Of a DNA stretch of 64,000 nt, positions 19,111-30,400 are shown piece after piece. This DNA comes from Zygaena filipendulae (taxonomy: Eukaryota; Arthropoda; Insecta; Lepidoptera; Zygaenidae). Where the stretch lies: contig OU015677.1 of assembly GCA_907165275.2 (NCBI GenBank), positions 3,410,001-3,474,000 on the forward strand. The letters run 5' to 3'. Within the stretch, counting starts at the first letter, position 1. Every line of letters starts with the position of its first letter. The notes beneath the pieces were generated by a model that ran no database searches, was not told the DNA's origin, and was given only the letters and a program-made list of their open reading frames with translations. A program made the position numbers and the translations under genes.

Positions 19111-19575
19111 CACAACCATGCCTCCCCGCTAATCGAGAGGTTCCTGGTTCGATTCCCGGTACGGGAGGGCTTTGTGTGATGAACACAGTGTTTCACGTTC
19201 CAGCAATAACATGTTAACGCACAAAATTAAGTTATTGATACAGAACGCTTTATCTATAAATTTTAGATATAAAAATTTTAGAACTTTTAAATTTATGGAA
19301 CGTAAACTTAGATATAGAACGTTTTTAATTTTGTGTTTATCTTAATAGGTAAATTGTTTAAATACCAACAAAATTTTGAACATAAAAAACATAAAATGGC
19401 GTTTATCATTTTAAAACACGATTTACTCAAAAATTTTCCAGTGTGAGTTAGTGTTCTACTATCTATCTTATCCATATAGTATAAATATAGGTACCACGTT
19501 TGCTTGGTTTCCACGACACAAGCTCATAGCTTGTGTGGGATCAAGTAGGTACTCTAGATCTGTGTTGTGAAATGG
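19111..19575 (+). mobile_element. tRNA-derived SINE, family 2, split by an insertion
   Basis: The head has B box GGTTCGATTCC at 19146-19156 and GTGTGATGAACACAG. The tail has ACGTTTGCTTGGTTTCCACG and TCTGTGTTGTGAAATGG. Compared with 60718-60990, about 235 AT-rich bp (19204-19438) are extra, bordered on both sides by TTCCAG. Confidence 0.75.
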
Positions 19576-19837
19576 AAAAAAAGTTATTATTTGCGTAAAT
19601 TGTTCGACAATATTTAGCATCAACCTGTAGCTCAGGTCAGCCGGCACCTACATCAATAACCGCCGCGCTCGATCCATCAAGACATTTTCTTGCCACAATA
19701 CTCTGTGTCTGAAGGTATTCGCAAACATACGGACAAACTCACGTCGATAAATTCATATGACATGTTATTATTATGATTATATTACCTCCAATATCCTAAA
19801 CTGACCTATGACACTCGATTGCAGGCGTAAATTTTTT

Positions 19838-19925
19838 TTTATTTTTTTTAAAGTACTTCATTGCATTTTATTGTATACAAAAGGCTGACTTAATCATTCT
19901 CTACCAGTCAACCTTTTAGGTACGT
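19838..19925 (-). mobile_element. LINE 3' end (GATAAGGCCGCC family)
   Basis: Reverse complement of GGTTGACTGGTAGAGAATG...CCTTTTGTATACAATAAA, as at 62815-62917. Confidence 0.6.
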
Positions 19926-19979
19926 GATATTTTAGTGGCAGGTTACATAAAGAAATAAAAGAAATATATAATACTTACG

Positions 19980-20094
19980 GCCGCACTCAGAGTCGACTTT
20001 AATGATTACTTAGTTAAGTATAGATTTTTAAAACAAAACTGCCGCAATCAGACAAGTTTAATAAGTAATCATTAAAGTCGACTCTGAGTGCGGC
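19980..20094. mobile_element. MITE with 33-bp perfect inverted repeats
   Basis: Arms 19980-20012 and 20062-20094 are exact reverse complements (GCCGCACTCAGAGTCGACTT within). The 49-bp loop contains AAAACAAAACTGCCGCAAT, which recurs at 24845-24866. Decayed arms recur near 25260-25295. Confidence 0.85.
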
Positions 20095-20904
20095 GATTAA
20101 ACTTATAAACTTAAATAGTATTTAGTTCAAATTGCATTAACATTTAATTAAAATTGTATCCCTCAGAACTATTTGAGACATCGCTGTTACACTTCCTGAG
20201 ATCTTAGTTTTGACTAGGGGGTATGGTGCCTACTGCTACTATGGATTCTCAAGCACTTGACGGAAAAAATTTGATACAATATTATATTGGACAATACAAA
20301 AACTGCCAAGACGTCACTTCACACGTACTTGACGATTGAAAAATCATCAATAAAAGCTAAACGAAACTATTAAATTACTAATAAATATTTCTCAAAAAGT
20401 ATAGGTATACTTACACAACTAGCTTCTCGAGAAAAGAGGTTCTTTGTCATCGTTGATAAACTTTCACATGTGTATATATACCTACTGCCTTTTCGATTAA
20501 CTTTGCAATAATTAGAATTTTATATAGTTTTTCTTTGATAGGTACGTTACGTTTTAAACTACAAACCAATCAATAGCGGACAAACATACAGATTCATTAT
20601 AAAATATATATTGAAAGAGCTCCTTTCATCTAAGTACAATCAGCATCAAAAATAAGTAAACATTTTTGTCAGTCGTCAACCTTAAGCTATTGCAATAAAT
20701 GTCAAAAGTGATTTAATATTTCTGGTGCCCACTGTACACAGATCCTTTTATCGTTTTCCCCTTTTGTCATTTATCTATTGTAGTTAGATAAAACCTCGTT
20801 GAAATATTTTATTGAAATATCTAATTATTTTATTATTAAACTTCTTATTGATGAGAAATGCCTGTTGTTTTATATTAATTTAATTTTCCTTGTAAGAAAA
20901 CTAC
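20095..20904. other. No recognised feature
   Basis: AT-rich unique-looking sequence. Confidence 0.4.
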
Positions 20905-21107
20905 TTAGCTGTCCCCCGCGACTTCACCCGCGGTAATAACGGAGTTCCCCGCAGGAATTCCAGGATAAACCTTCCTCATGAATCACTCTATCTATTGGTG
21001 AAAACCGCATGAAAATCCGTTGCGTAGTTTTAAAGATCTAAGCATACATAGTGACAGACAGACAGCGGGAAGCAACTTTGTTTTATACTAAGTAGTGATG
21101 ATTTGCA
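20905..21107 (-). mobile_element. Helitron-like element, subfamily 3
   Basis: Hairpin, GCAGGAATTCCAGGATAAAC, CACTCTATCTATTGGTGAAA and distal TTTATACTAAGTAGTGATGA. The terminal CTAG has become TTAG. Confidence 0.8.
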
Positions 21108-21418
21108 ATGACTAATAAACATTGATGAGACATTTTGAACATGTTGGTACCTACCTACATTAAGCGGAAGGTAAAAGATTCTGATATACCTATCATTGAA
21201 TCTTTTCGGTTCGCAACGGATTTTGATGCATTAGCCGTTCCTTTGCAGAACTTCTTCCGGTAGATTATAAAGTTTTATCTAGGTACCTATGTATTTCTCA
21301 GTGTTTTTATTGCAATTTTTAATTTTACAATTAATGTTTCGTTATGTACTTACCTATTTGTAATTGTGTATGGGTGTTTATGTATGTGGGTGTAGAGTTT
21401 CGTTGTGAGTAGGTATTT
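21108..21418. other. No recognised feature
   Basis: AT-rich unique-looking sequence. Confidence 0.4.
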
Positions 21419-21545
21419 ATCAAATCAAATTATTCTTTATTGTTACTATAGAAACAAAAAATACATAGTGAAGTAACTAAAACAGGCAACAAAGAGCGGC
21501 CCTGTTGCATAAAAGCAATTTCTTCCAGGCAACCTATACTACTAC
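21419..21545 (-). mobile_element. LINE 3' end, reverse orientation
   Basis: The plus-strand start ATCAAATCAAATTATTCTTT is a reversed microsatellite-like tail. Behind it lies GC-richer 3'-UTR-like sequence (GCGGCCCTGTTGCATAAAAG). It abuts the satellite. Confidence 0.5.
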
Positions 21546-21582
21546 TACGTACTACTAACGTATAACTAGAAATATTAAATAT

Positions 21583-24012
21583 AATAACGTGTGAATCCAA
21601 TGTAAGTACTAAAAAGATACGTGAGAATCCACTGTAAGTACTAAAAATTCACTTATGAATTCACTGTAGGTAAGTACTAAAAAGCTACGAGTGAATCCAC
21701 TATAGGGTCTATAGGTAAGTAATAAAAAGTCACTTGTGAACCCACTGTAAGTACTAAAAAGTCACTTGTGAACCCACTGTAAGTAGGTACTAAAAAGATA
21801 TGTGTGAATTCACCTTAAGTTCTAAAAAGTCACATGTGAATCCACTGTAATTACTAAAAAGTCACATCTGAATCCACTGTAAGTAGGTTCTAAAAAGTCA
21901 CATGTGAATCCACTGTAATTACTAAAAAGTCACATGTGAATCCACTGTAATTACTAAAAAGTCACATGTGAATCCACTGTAATTACTAAAAAGTCACATC
22001 TGAATCCACTGTAAGTAGGTTCTAAAAAGTCACATGTGAATCCACTGTAATTACTAAAAAGTCACATGTGAATCCACTGTAATTACTAAAAAGTCACATC
22101 TGAATCCACTGTAAGTAGGTTCTAAAAAGTCACATGTGAATCCACTGTAATTACTAAAAAGTCACATCTGAATCCACTGTAAGTAGGTTCTAAAAAGTCA
22201 CATGTGAATCCACTGTAATTACTAAAAAGTCACATGTGAATCCACTGTAATTACTAAAAAGTCACATCTGAATCCACTGTAAGTAGGTTCTAAAAAGTCA
22301 CATGTGAATCCACTGTAATTACTAAAAAGTCACATCTGAATCCACTGTAAGTAGGTTCTAAAAAGTCACATGTGAATCCACTGTAATTACTAAAAAGTCA
22401 CATGTGAATCCACTGTAATTACTAAAAAGTCACATCTGAATCCACTGTAAGTAGGTTCTAAAAAGTCACATGTGAATCCACTGTAATTACTAAAAAGTCA
22501 CATGTGAATCCACTGTAATTACTAAAAAGTCACATGTGAATCCACTGTAATTACTAAAAAGTCACATCTGAATCCACTGTAAGTAGGTTCTAAAAAGTCA
22601 CATGTGAATCCACTGTAATTACTAAAAAGTCACATGTGAATCCACTGTAATTACTAAAAAGTCACATCTGAATCCACTGTAAGTAGGTTCTAAAAAGTCA
22701 CATGTGAATCCACTGTAATTACTAAAAAGTCACATCTGAATCCACTGTAAGTAGGTTCTAAAAAGTCACATGTGAATCCACTGTAATTACTAAAAAGTCA
22801 CATGTGAATCCACTGTAATTACTAAAAAGTCACATCTGAATCCACTGTAAGTAGGTTCTAAAAAGTCACATGTGAATCCACTGTAATTACTAAAAAGTCA
22901 CATGTGAATCCACTGTAATTACTAAAAAGTCACATGTGAATCCACTGTAATTACTAAAAAGTCACATCTGAATCCACTGTAAGTAGGTTCTAAAAAGTCA
23001 CATGTGAATCCACTGTAATTACTAAAAAGTCACATGTGAATCCACTGTAATTACTAAAAAGTCACATGTGAATCCACTGTAATTACTAAAAAGTCACATG
23101 TGAATCCACTGTAATTACTAAAAAGTCACATCTGAATCCACTGTAAGTAGGTTCTAAAAAGTCACATGTGAATCCACTGTAATTACTAAAAAGTCACATC
23201 TGAATCCACTGTAAGTAGGTTCTAAAAAGTCACATGTGAATCCACTGTAATTACTAAAAAGTCACATGTGAATCCACTGTAATTACTAAAAAGTTACATG
23301 TGAATCCACTGTAATTACTAAAAAGTCACATCTGAATCCACTGTAAGTAGGTTCTAAAAAGTCACATGTGAATCCACTGTAATTACTAAAAAGTCACATG
23401 TGAATCCACTGTAATTACTAAAAAGTCACATGTGAATCCACTGTAATTACTAAAAAGTCACATGTGAATCCACTGTAATTACTAAAAAGTCACATGTGAA
23501 TCCACTGTAATTACTAAAAAGTCACATGTGAATCCACTGTAATTACTAAAAAGTCACATGTGAATCCACTGTAATTACTAAAAAGTCACATCTGAATCCA
23601 CTGTAAGTAGGTTCTAAAAAGTCACATGTGAATCCACTGTAATTACTAAAAAGTCACATCTGAATCCACTGTAAGTAGGTTCTAAAAAGTCACATGTGAA
23701 TCCACTGTAATTACTAAAAAGTCACATGTGAATCCACTGTAATTACTAAAAAGTTACATGTGAATCCACTGTAATTACTAAAAAGTCACATCTGAATCCA
23801 CTGTAAGTAGGTTCTAAAAAGTCACATGTGAATCCACTGTAATTACTAAAAAGTCACATGTGAATCCACTGTAATTACTAAAAAGTCACATGTGAATCCA
23901 CTGTAATTACTAAAAAGTCACATGTGAATCCACTGTAATTACTAAAAAGTCACATTTGAATCCACTGTAATTACTAAAAATTCACGTGCGAATCCCCTGT
24001 AAGTACTAAAAC
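21583..24012. repeat. Satellite array of 32-bp and 36-bp units
   Basis: About 70 tandem units. Type A (32 bp) contains AAAAAGTCACATGTGAATCC and ends TGTAATTA. Type B (36 bp) has CACATCTG instead of the CACATGTG palindrome and ends GTAAGTAGGTT. Units at both edges (21583-21830 and after 23950) are diverged and the centre is homogeneous, as unequal crossing-over would leave it. B units follow one to eight A units in recurring patterns, and a 460-bp internal duplication is marked by two GTTACATGTG variants (near 23291 and 23751). Confidence 0.97.
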
Positions 24013-24138
24013 TCAGCTGTTATCTTAAAAACATAAACATATCTGTAAATACTGAAATTACTAAATTTCAATTATAATAATATGCTTACATTTCCGACTC
24101 CTTATTTCAATATACGCATCATGAACAGCAATCTTCAT

Positions 24139-24255
24139 TCATCTATATCTATACTTATAATAAAACTGTAGAGAGGTCAATTCTGTACATTCAAAATTAA
24201 TATTGGAGGATGAATGGTGATCGATACTGATGCCAAAAATGCAATCAGTAAATTT

Positions 24256-24292
<37 letters not shown>

Positions 24293-24611
24293 ATGTGCAC
24301 GCATGGGTCAAAAACTACTGAAGGGATTTTAACCAAACTTGGTACGATTGTAGTCCATACTCCTGGGCAGGTTATAGGCTATATAACATAACGCTAAGAC
24401 ACATAGGAGCTGAGCAGTGAGGATAAATTTTAAGCGACTCGGATGAAAATGCGCTTTCGAGCTCTTATCCTCGCATACGTTTACTCAAAATACTTAATCA
24501 CGCAAAAACGGCTGAACGGATTTGGATGAAATTTGGCATGCACGTTTTCAGGGGTACAGAGAAAGACAAAGGGTACTTTTTACCGCGGGTGAAACCGCGA
24601 GGCACAGCTAG
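24139..24611 (+). mobile_element. Helitron-like composite element, subfamily 4 joined to subfamily 1
   Basis: The 5' half has AGAGAGGTCAATTCTGTACA, ATTGGAGGATGAATGGTG and an eight-copy GTCT microsatellite. It continues into AATCACGCAAAAACGGCTGA and the shared end, with CTAG at 24608-24611. The same 5' module lies at 40680-40862 in reverse. Confidence 0.8.
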
Positions 24612-24884
24612 TCTATCAATAAAATGTATACGCACAATGGGACGGCGTTGTACAATAGCTGAGGAGTGTTCGCGAACGGACAGAGCGTTGTTGCTCTGTG
24701 CGAGAGAGAATGACACGACTGATTGCGTGTTGTGATCGCGCACCACTTGCTCGAGGGATGGCGTTATGCTGTACGGAGCGACGAGAGCGGGTGGAGCGGA
24801 TGAGATAGGATTTGTAACGGCATCACTTAATTTTATGTAAAGATTTTTAAAACAAAACTGCCGCAATTGGCTACTTGACAAATT
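24612..24884. other. Mostly unique; short MITE fragment at 24845-24866
   Basis: Contains AAAACAAAACTGCCGCAAT, shared with the loop of the MITE at 19980-20094. The ORFs on both strands here are not credible. Confidence 0.4.
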
Positions 24885-25160
24885 TTTTTTTAGCCCGTCG
24901 TATAGATTCATAAAAAATATTAGACACGTATTTTTTCTTTTTTCACGTAAGCAAAAAAAAAACGGCGATACATTGAGTTGAAATGTCGTGTGACGTCACA
25001 AGCAAGCGCTGATTTTAGCTGCGTATGACGTTACGACCTCTCACTCCCAAATTTTAATGCGCTTTATCCAGGTATATTTTCATTAATTTGAAAAATCAAA
25101 ACATTTCCATTATTTTTTTACTAACTGACAGACTAAATAGAATTTGGAAAAAAAAGTAGT
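24885..25160 (+). mobile_element. CRE-bearing MITE, copy 1
   Basis: TIR-like ends (TAGCCCGTCGTATAGATT and TAACTGACAGACTAAATAG), ACACGTATTTTTTCTTTTTT, AACGGCGATACATTGAGTTG, TGACGTCA at 24991-24998 and CCAAATTTTAATGCGCTTTA. About 275 bp; no coding capacity. Confidence 0.8.
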
Positions 25161-25164
25161 CAAA

Positions 25165-25300
25165 TAGCCTATTAAAGACGTCCATTAAAATCAATGTTAG
25201 TTAGCATTTTACTTATTAAACTAAACTTAGTTAAATGCCAACTAACATTAATTAAAAATTAAGTAATCATTATAAAGACTCTGACTGCGGCCGGTAGAGT
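25165..25300. mobile_element. Decayed copy of the GCCGCACTCAGAG MITE
   Basis: TAAGTAATCATTATAAAGAC and CTCTGACTGCGGCC match one arm of the 19980-20094 MITE. The left part folds back on itself (GTTAGTTAGCATTT against ATGCCAACTAAC). Confidence 0.5.
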
Positions 25301-25475
25301 CTGATCTCTTCAGATATATGACTTTATCACAGTTAGGTCCGTATTAATAAACACGACTCAATCAGTATACGCTCTCAAGCATTAGTATCTATATTATTAG
25401 TATTTTTTTTTAAGTTACCTACTCTTTTAACGTTCGTTGAGAATTGTAAAAAACTGTTCTCATTGTTATACCAGC

Positions 25476-25665
25476 CGTTCCCTGCGTTAATTTCCTAAAC
25501 CCCGCGGGAATTCCGGGATAAAAGTGCCCTATATGCTATTCTGTACCCTTGACAACGTGTATGCAAAATTTAATGATGGTCGAAGGAGTCGTTGAGGCGT
25601 GAAAGCGCAACAAACATTCAAACAAACAATCTCACTTTAGCATTTATTAGTAGGTGAGAATTTGT
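25476..25665 (-). mobile_element. Helitron-like element, subfamily 1
   Basis: CCCCGCGGGAATTCCGGGAT, CTTGACAACGTGTATGC, GGCGTGAAAGCGCAACAAA and distal GCATTTATTAGTAGG; the hairpin is partly deleted. Confidence 0.75.
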
Positions 25666-25968
25666 AAGTTTTTGCCTTTATTACTATAGTGTATTTAAAA
25701 AAGAAAAAATACTAACTACCCGTTGCATAAGCCCATCCAGCAGTCACAGCACATTCAAAGGGCCTCAACCCTCGTGTGATATAATTTCCTCGCCATCGTC
25801 TTCCACGCCTAACAGCTTTATTGTTCAAAAAATACTTCTTTGATGGCATTGTGTATAATATTTATAATAATTCCTAGTCTTTTGTTCGTTCGTCAGCTTC
25901 AATTTGGAGCCGCCCGTGTTTTGTTGTCTATATTAAAAGCTCATGACCTTTTTGCTTTATATTGTGGA
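25666..25968. other. No recognised feature
   Basis: Unique-looking sequence. Confidence 0.4.
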
Positions 25969-26180
25969 CTAGCTGTTCCCCGCGGTTTCACGCGCATTAA
26001 TTTCAGAGATCCCGCGAGAGTTCCGGGATAAAAAGTATCCTATATCCTTTTCTGTACCCCTGACAACGTCTATGCGAAATTTCATGGTGATTGGTTGAGC
26101 CGTTAAGGCGAAAAAGCGTAACAGACAGACAGACAGAAAGACAGACAGAGTTACTTTCGCATTTATAATATTAGTAAGGA
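25969..26180 (-). mobile_element. Helitron-like element, subfamily 1, complete
   Basis: CTAG at 25969-25972, full hairpin, CTGTACCCCTGACAACG, a GACAGACAGACAG run, and distal CATTTATAATATTAGTAAGGA, the reverse of a TCCTTACTAATATTATAAAT 5' end. Confidence 0.88.
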
Positions 26181-26217
26181 TTATCTACTTTATCTAATAA
26201 CACAAAGCAAAAGTCAA

Positions 26218-26529
26218 TCCCTACTACGAGTAATATTATAAATGCGAAAGTAACTCTATCTGTCTGTCTGTTACGCTTTCACGCGGTAACGGCTCAACCG
26301 ATCATCATGAAATTTTGTACACACGTTACAAAGGTACAAAGAAGCACATAGGGTGCTTTTTATCCCGAAATTACAGCGAGAACTCCGCAATATAACGCCG
26401 ATGAAATCTCATGAAATTTTGGAAACAAGTCAGGGGTATACAGAAAAGGACATATTATAGTACTTTGTAGCCTGGAATTCCCGCGGGATCTCCGAAATTT
26501 CTGCGGGTGAAACCATGGGGAACAGTTAG
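26218..26529 (+). mobile_element. Helitron-like element with duplicated 3' module
   Basis: 5' start TCCCTACTACGAGTAATATT, then one 3' module near 26360-26410. A second TCATGAAATTTTGG...GGAATTCCCGCGGGATCTCC module ends in TTAG at 26526-26529. It faces the copy at 25969-26180, 37 bp away, in inverted orientation. Confidence 0.78.
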
Positions 26530-28490
26530 TAAATAATAATGCTTCGTCAGCATCGAGCAGCACCATTCCATTGCAACCGTGGCGCGCCTGCCCCGCCTAC
26601 AATGGCCTCTCTAGTAAGATGTATTTTCTCTGGGCTTCCAATAGGGTACTTGCATTATTTTTTTTTCAGTCTATTTTAAAGATATATGGCCTACTTAAAC
26701 AAAGCAAGAAAAAGAAAAAAATATATGCATAAATTAATTAAATAGAGCGTTTCAAAGTTCCTACTTTAGACCTTACAGCCGAAACGCCGAATGACGTCAC
26801 TAGTTCAAAGTTACGCCTTATTAATCTGTGATAGAAATGTCACTGTCGTATTGACAGGTTCATGTAACACTTCAATATCCAAAAGCGAAATTAAGGTTGA
26901 ACTGTGTCGAGTTACTTCCAAAAGTTCCAGTAAAGAATCGAAAGGCATCTTACCGATGCATTTTAAAGTAAAAAACTTTAGAAAATGGAAAGTATGCGTT
27001 GACTGTATGCACTTAGTTTCTTTTGCCTTCTCTGAAAGAGGTAAATGTTTCCTAAAAAAATAAAAGTGACGTCATGTGTCAAGCTTGGCTGTAATTGGTG
27101 TTTCGTTGCAAGGTTCCGTTTCACAAAATTAAAAGTTGAATATTTTGGAAACTATTGAAAATTTTTTAGTAAATCTTTCACGATAACGCTTTTCTAAGGC
27201 TCTATTTTTGAAATATTGACACAATTTATTATATTAAATTTCATGCAAGTACCTTATTCCAACCATAAGGTTTTATTAACGCAAAAAAGGAATCCTCAAT
27301 TTGCCATTTGCAGCAGCAGACACACCGCGGTCAATACAAAGTTATATTTAGGTCTAAAAAAAAATATTGTAAATTATTCTTGTCAACTTTCTGTGAACCT
27401 TTGATGTGCAATTAAAATATTCTATTCTATTTTTTAACAAGGCTGAAATTACTTTCGAAAGTCGTTCGTAAGCATTATTAGTAACGAAGAGTGACGTCGA
27501 AAGGAAAAAAACAATGATTTTCACAAAATAAGTGGCTAGGTTGATACAGGAAAAGAAAAAAAAACAAATACAATCGGCTAAATGTTTTTCCGCTGTAGAA
27601 CGATCGTAGTCACATCAAACGCGGTTTTTCCCCGAAGTTTGACGTTTGCCGGAAACAGCGCGCCGCCATCTTGCGCTATGCGACCGGAAGTTGCCATTTT
27701 GAGGCGTCAGCGATTGATTTTTACATTAGGAACGTTGAGACAGGAACTATTATAATGTTCTTCGTGTTGCAGATTTCTAACACAACCTCTGAGGGGCTAT
27801 TATGTAACTTATGTTTCTATTATTTTTCGGTTGCAATTAAAAATATGGCGGTGTTGCAATTACAATATGTACGTTTTGATACCTCCAATATCTATCTAGC
27901 AATGAACCAAAATACACTTCAGATAAAGCTGTCTGAACATGGTTGATTAATCACAAAATCGCTATTTTTCTGATTGAAACTGAAATATGATAGTAACAGA
28001 AGTTACATAATTTCCTTGCGGTTTTAGGTACATTTTTCTACATAATATTTTTTTTTTTTTTTTAAATAATACAAATATAATTCTTACTTTTGGAGCTCAA
28101 ATAACGTGATATACGTTTTTTATTGGAATTCGTTTCTGATCTTTGCCCATATGCAGTCGGTGACAAGCCAAATTTGGAGTAGGTTAGATTGGCTAAGTCC
28201 ACTCCAGCCACGAGCTCGTCGTGAGCTGAACAACCCAAGAGGGCAGACGTAAGCGGGCTTGGCACCGAATTCAAATTGAAAAGTGGGAGTACAAACCAAT
28301 AATAGTATTACGTGTATTTTTGTCTGTTGGATTAAATCGGTATGTTGATATTTTTAGCTTTTTAGTTTTGTGTTTTTTGGAAATCGGTTTTAATTTTTTT
28401 GTTAAAAATTTGTTTATTGAATATCTACATTTTTTAACGAGAACATTATAGGTATTTTTTTAATACTAGCAGATTTTTTAAATATTAGAA
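26530..28490. other. Longest repeat-poor stretch; two TGACGTCA sites and a promoter-like patch
   Basis: TGACGTCA at 26792-26799 and 27067-27074 bracket a 90-codon ORF (26791-27063) with no recognisable domain. Around 27595-27720 there is a GC-rich patch with GCCGCCATCTTGCGC and ACCGGAAGTTGCCATTTTG, resembling YY1/Pho- and ETS-type promoter sites. No exon can be supported. An ATTCTATTCTATT tail at about 27418-27432 may end an old LINE. Confidence 0.4.
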
Positions 28491-28492
28491 GA

Positions 28493-28525
28493 CTAGCTGT
28501 TCCCCGCGGTCTCAGCCGCGAAAAT
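28493..28525 (-). mobile_element. Helitron-like 3' tip
   Basis: CTAGCTGTTCCCCGCGGTCT with hairpin partner CAGCCGCGAAAATT; nothing else of the element follows. Confidence 0.6.
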
Positions 28526-28917
28526 TCATGTGTATCTTAAGTGTCTTATAACCAAATTCCTGACCTGCAGATTGTCTAAGTGTCTAAAAAGGTCAGTCTA
28601 AGTATATGCTAAGTACCTAGTATATGCTTTAAAATCTGATAACCTAAGCTTATTAGAACTTGTGATTGTATATTTTGCCGCCTCTATAACTTTAATAACC
28701 CTACATAGAGCTCTGCCTGGATGTGTCCATCAGATAGAGGCGTGGTCGGCTATTACAAAATTGGCACCTAGTTGCTGGCGATTCTACTGTAGGTACCTAA
28801 CGAAGTAGGCACTATTTTGTACTGTGAATGTACCCACTTTTAAACTTCACTACCTCTTGGATTGCGTAAAATTTCATGCTTTCGGAAACTATACGGCTTA
28901 TAGAACTTTATCTTTGA
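28526..28917. other. No recognised feature
   Basis: AT-rich unique-looking sequence. Confidence 0.4.
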
Positions 28918-29215
28918 CTAGCTGTCCCCCACAGTTTCACCCGGGGTAATTTTGGAGTTCCCGTGGGAATTTCGAGGTAAAAAGTACCCGATGTCACTCA
29001 GGACTACCTACCGTAGCTGCTTAAAGTGAAAGAATTTCCAAAAACCGTTCAGGTCCAGAGATTAACCCCTATAAAACGTAACAAGTCCTATAAGTGAAAT
29101 AATGTTCAAAATCGGTTCAGTAAATCCAGAGATTAGCCCCTAAAACCTCACAAACTCATAATCACCGGAGTTATCGCGGGAATTCTGGGATAAAAATTTT
29201 CTACAATATTCCCAA
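28918..29215 (-). mobile_element. Helitron-like element, subfamily-2-like, internally repeated
   Basis: CTAG at 28918-28921, GGAGTTCCCGTGGGAATTTC, CACTCAGGACTACC. The AAAGTGAAAGAATTTCC and CCAGAGATTA.CCCCTA stretches then occur twice, and a second GGAGTTATCGCGGGAATTC follows at about 29167. Confidence 0.65.
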
Positions 29216-29350
29216 AACTAGGAATTCTGAAAACAGTTACTAAAAAAAAAAAAAGATGGCGTTTAATACATTTCGTCACAATGAATTTTTATGTGCGTGG
29301 TAAATAGTTTTGTGAAAATCAGCCGGCGACACTGGTGTAAATAACTTTCT

Positions 29351-29557
29351 GAATATAAGTTCGCGGGGAAGCTCGCACCCGTCTCTCACTTCCTTACCAA
29401 GTCCTTCAAGTTAACTCACGTCATGGGCCCAGCCGTATATAACAGACTGCCTGACTCCGTCACATCTGATGGTGGTTTAAGAATCTTTAAAAGTCGCCTA
29501 AAGCGGTGGTTGATCGAGCAGACTTTCTATTCTGTAGACGAACTATTATCGCAATAG
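29351..29557 (+). pseudogene. LINE ORF2 C-terminus, 5'-truncated
   Basis: 68 codons ending in TAG: the frame reads KLAPVSHFLTKSFK...GPAVYNRLPDSV...FKSRLKRWLIEQTFYSVDELL. The NRLP and FYSV.ELL signatures mark the end of a CR1/L2-like reverse transcriptase ORF. Everything upstream is lost, the normal result of incomplete reverse transcription. Confidence 0.8.
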
Positions 29558-29847
29558 TACGAGTATTTATTCTATTTGACTTACCAGCTATCACGCTTGA
29601 CATAATGATCAATTTGTTATTTATTTATCTTTTATTTATTCTTTAATTCAATTTTTATTTTACTGATTTACCTAATACAATGATGTAATTTAATTTATGC
29701 GGTTAAATTAGCTAAGTTGTATTTATTCATACATTTTTATGGTGTACTATTTAGTTAACTACAATATATTTTGGAGTATTTATTTGAGTAAAAACGTGAC
29801 ATGTAAATTATTTTTTACGAATAAAGATGTTATGTTATGTTAAGTAG
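29558..29847 (+). mobile_element. 3' UTR and TTATG-repeat tail of the same LINE
   Basis: AT-rich 3' UTR ending GAATAAAGATG followed by TTATGTTATGTTA. Confidence 0.65.
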
Positions 29848-30304
29848 GTCCGTTTAAATAATTATTAATGGCGAAATAGAGAAATGTCATATGAAAAATT
29901 ATAATTACTTCATCACGGAAAATGCATAGATTGAGACGTAGTCTCCGCGTAGGATAGCTGGCATTATTTATGTTAATACTGACGATATTTTACACTAATA
30001 GAACCCACGGCCGATTAGCTCCAACCGACCGGATCGAGCGCGTTTCCATTGGGCGATTCGATATTACATTGCAACGAGGAACTTGTATGCCACTTCGTTG
30101 TGATTTCCTGCCTTCTTTTTTCAATTTTAAAACTTGCTGTGTTTTTCTCCATTTTGGCATCCTTAATTTTCAAATTCAAATCATGTAAGTAGGTACACAA
30201 TATTTTCTACTTTCTAATATTTTGTTTATGAATCATACCATTATTATTGACTTCAGACGAAACAGACCTAAATCTAGATAAATTATTAATTTGACGGGTT
30301 GAAA
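29848..30304. other. No recognised feature
   Basis: GC-richer patch near 30000-30100 with overlapping ORFs on both strands; no domain recognised. Confidence 0.35.
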
Positions 30305-30400
30305 ACCATACTCCGCCTGGTAGCTTGGAAGAGATCACTTTATAGTGATAAGGCCGCCCATTGGAGTCACTTAATACTTGTTTTGAATTGTTTTTTTTGT
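30305..30400 (+). mobile_element. LINE 3' end (GATAAGGCCGCC family)
   Basis: GCCTGGTAGCTTGGAAGAGA followed by GTGATAAGGCCGCCC, a frequent lepidopteran LINE 3' terminus with a small conserved hairpin (ATCACTTTATAGTGAT). Confidence 0.65.

Noticed and set aside
21583..24012. Regular 32-36 bp repeats reminiscent of a CRISPR array
   Set aside because: There are no unique spacers, the whole unit repeats, and the host is an insect; it is a satellite.
24498..24911. 137-residue minus-strand ORF
   Set aside because: Half of it is antisense to a Helitron-like 3' end, so it is a chance reading.
26791..27063. 90-residue ORF starting within a TGACGTCA site
   Set aside because: No domain or homolog recognised, no splice or promoter evidence; kept only as part of the repeat-poor island.
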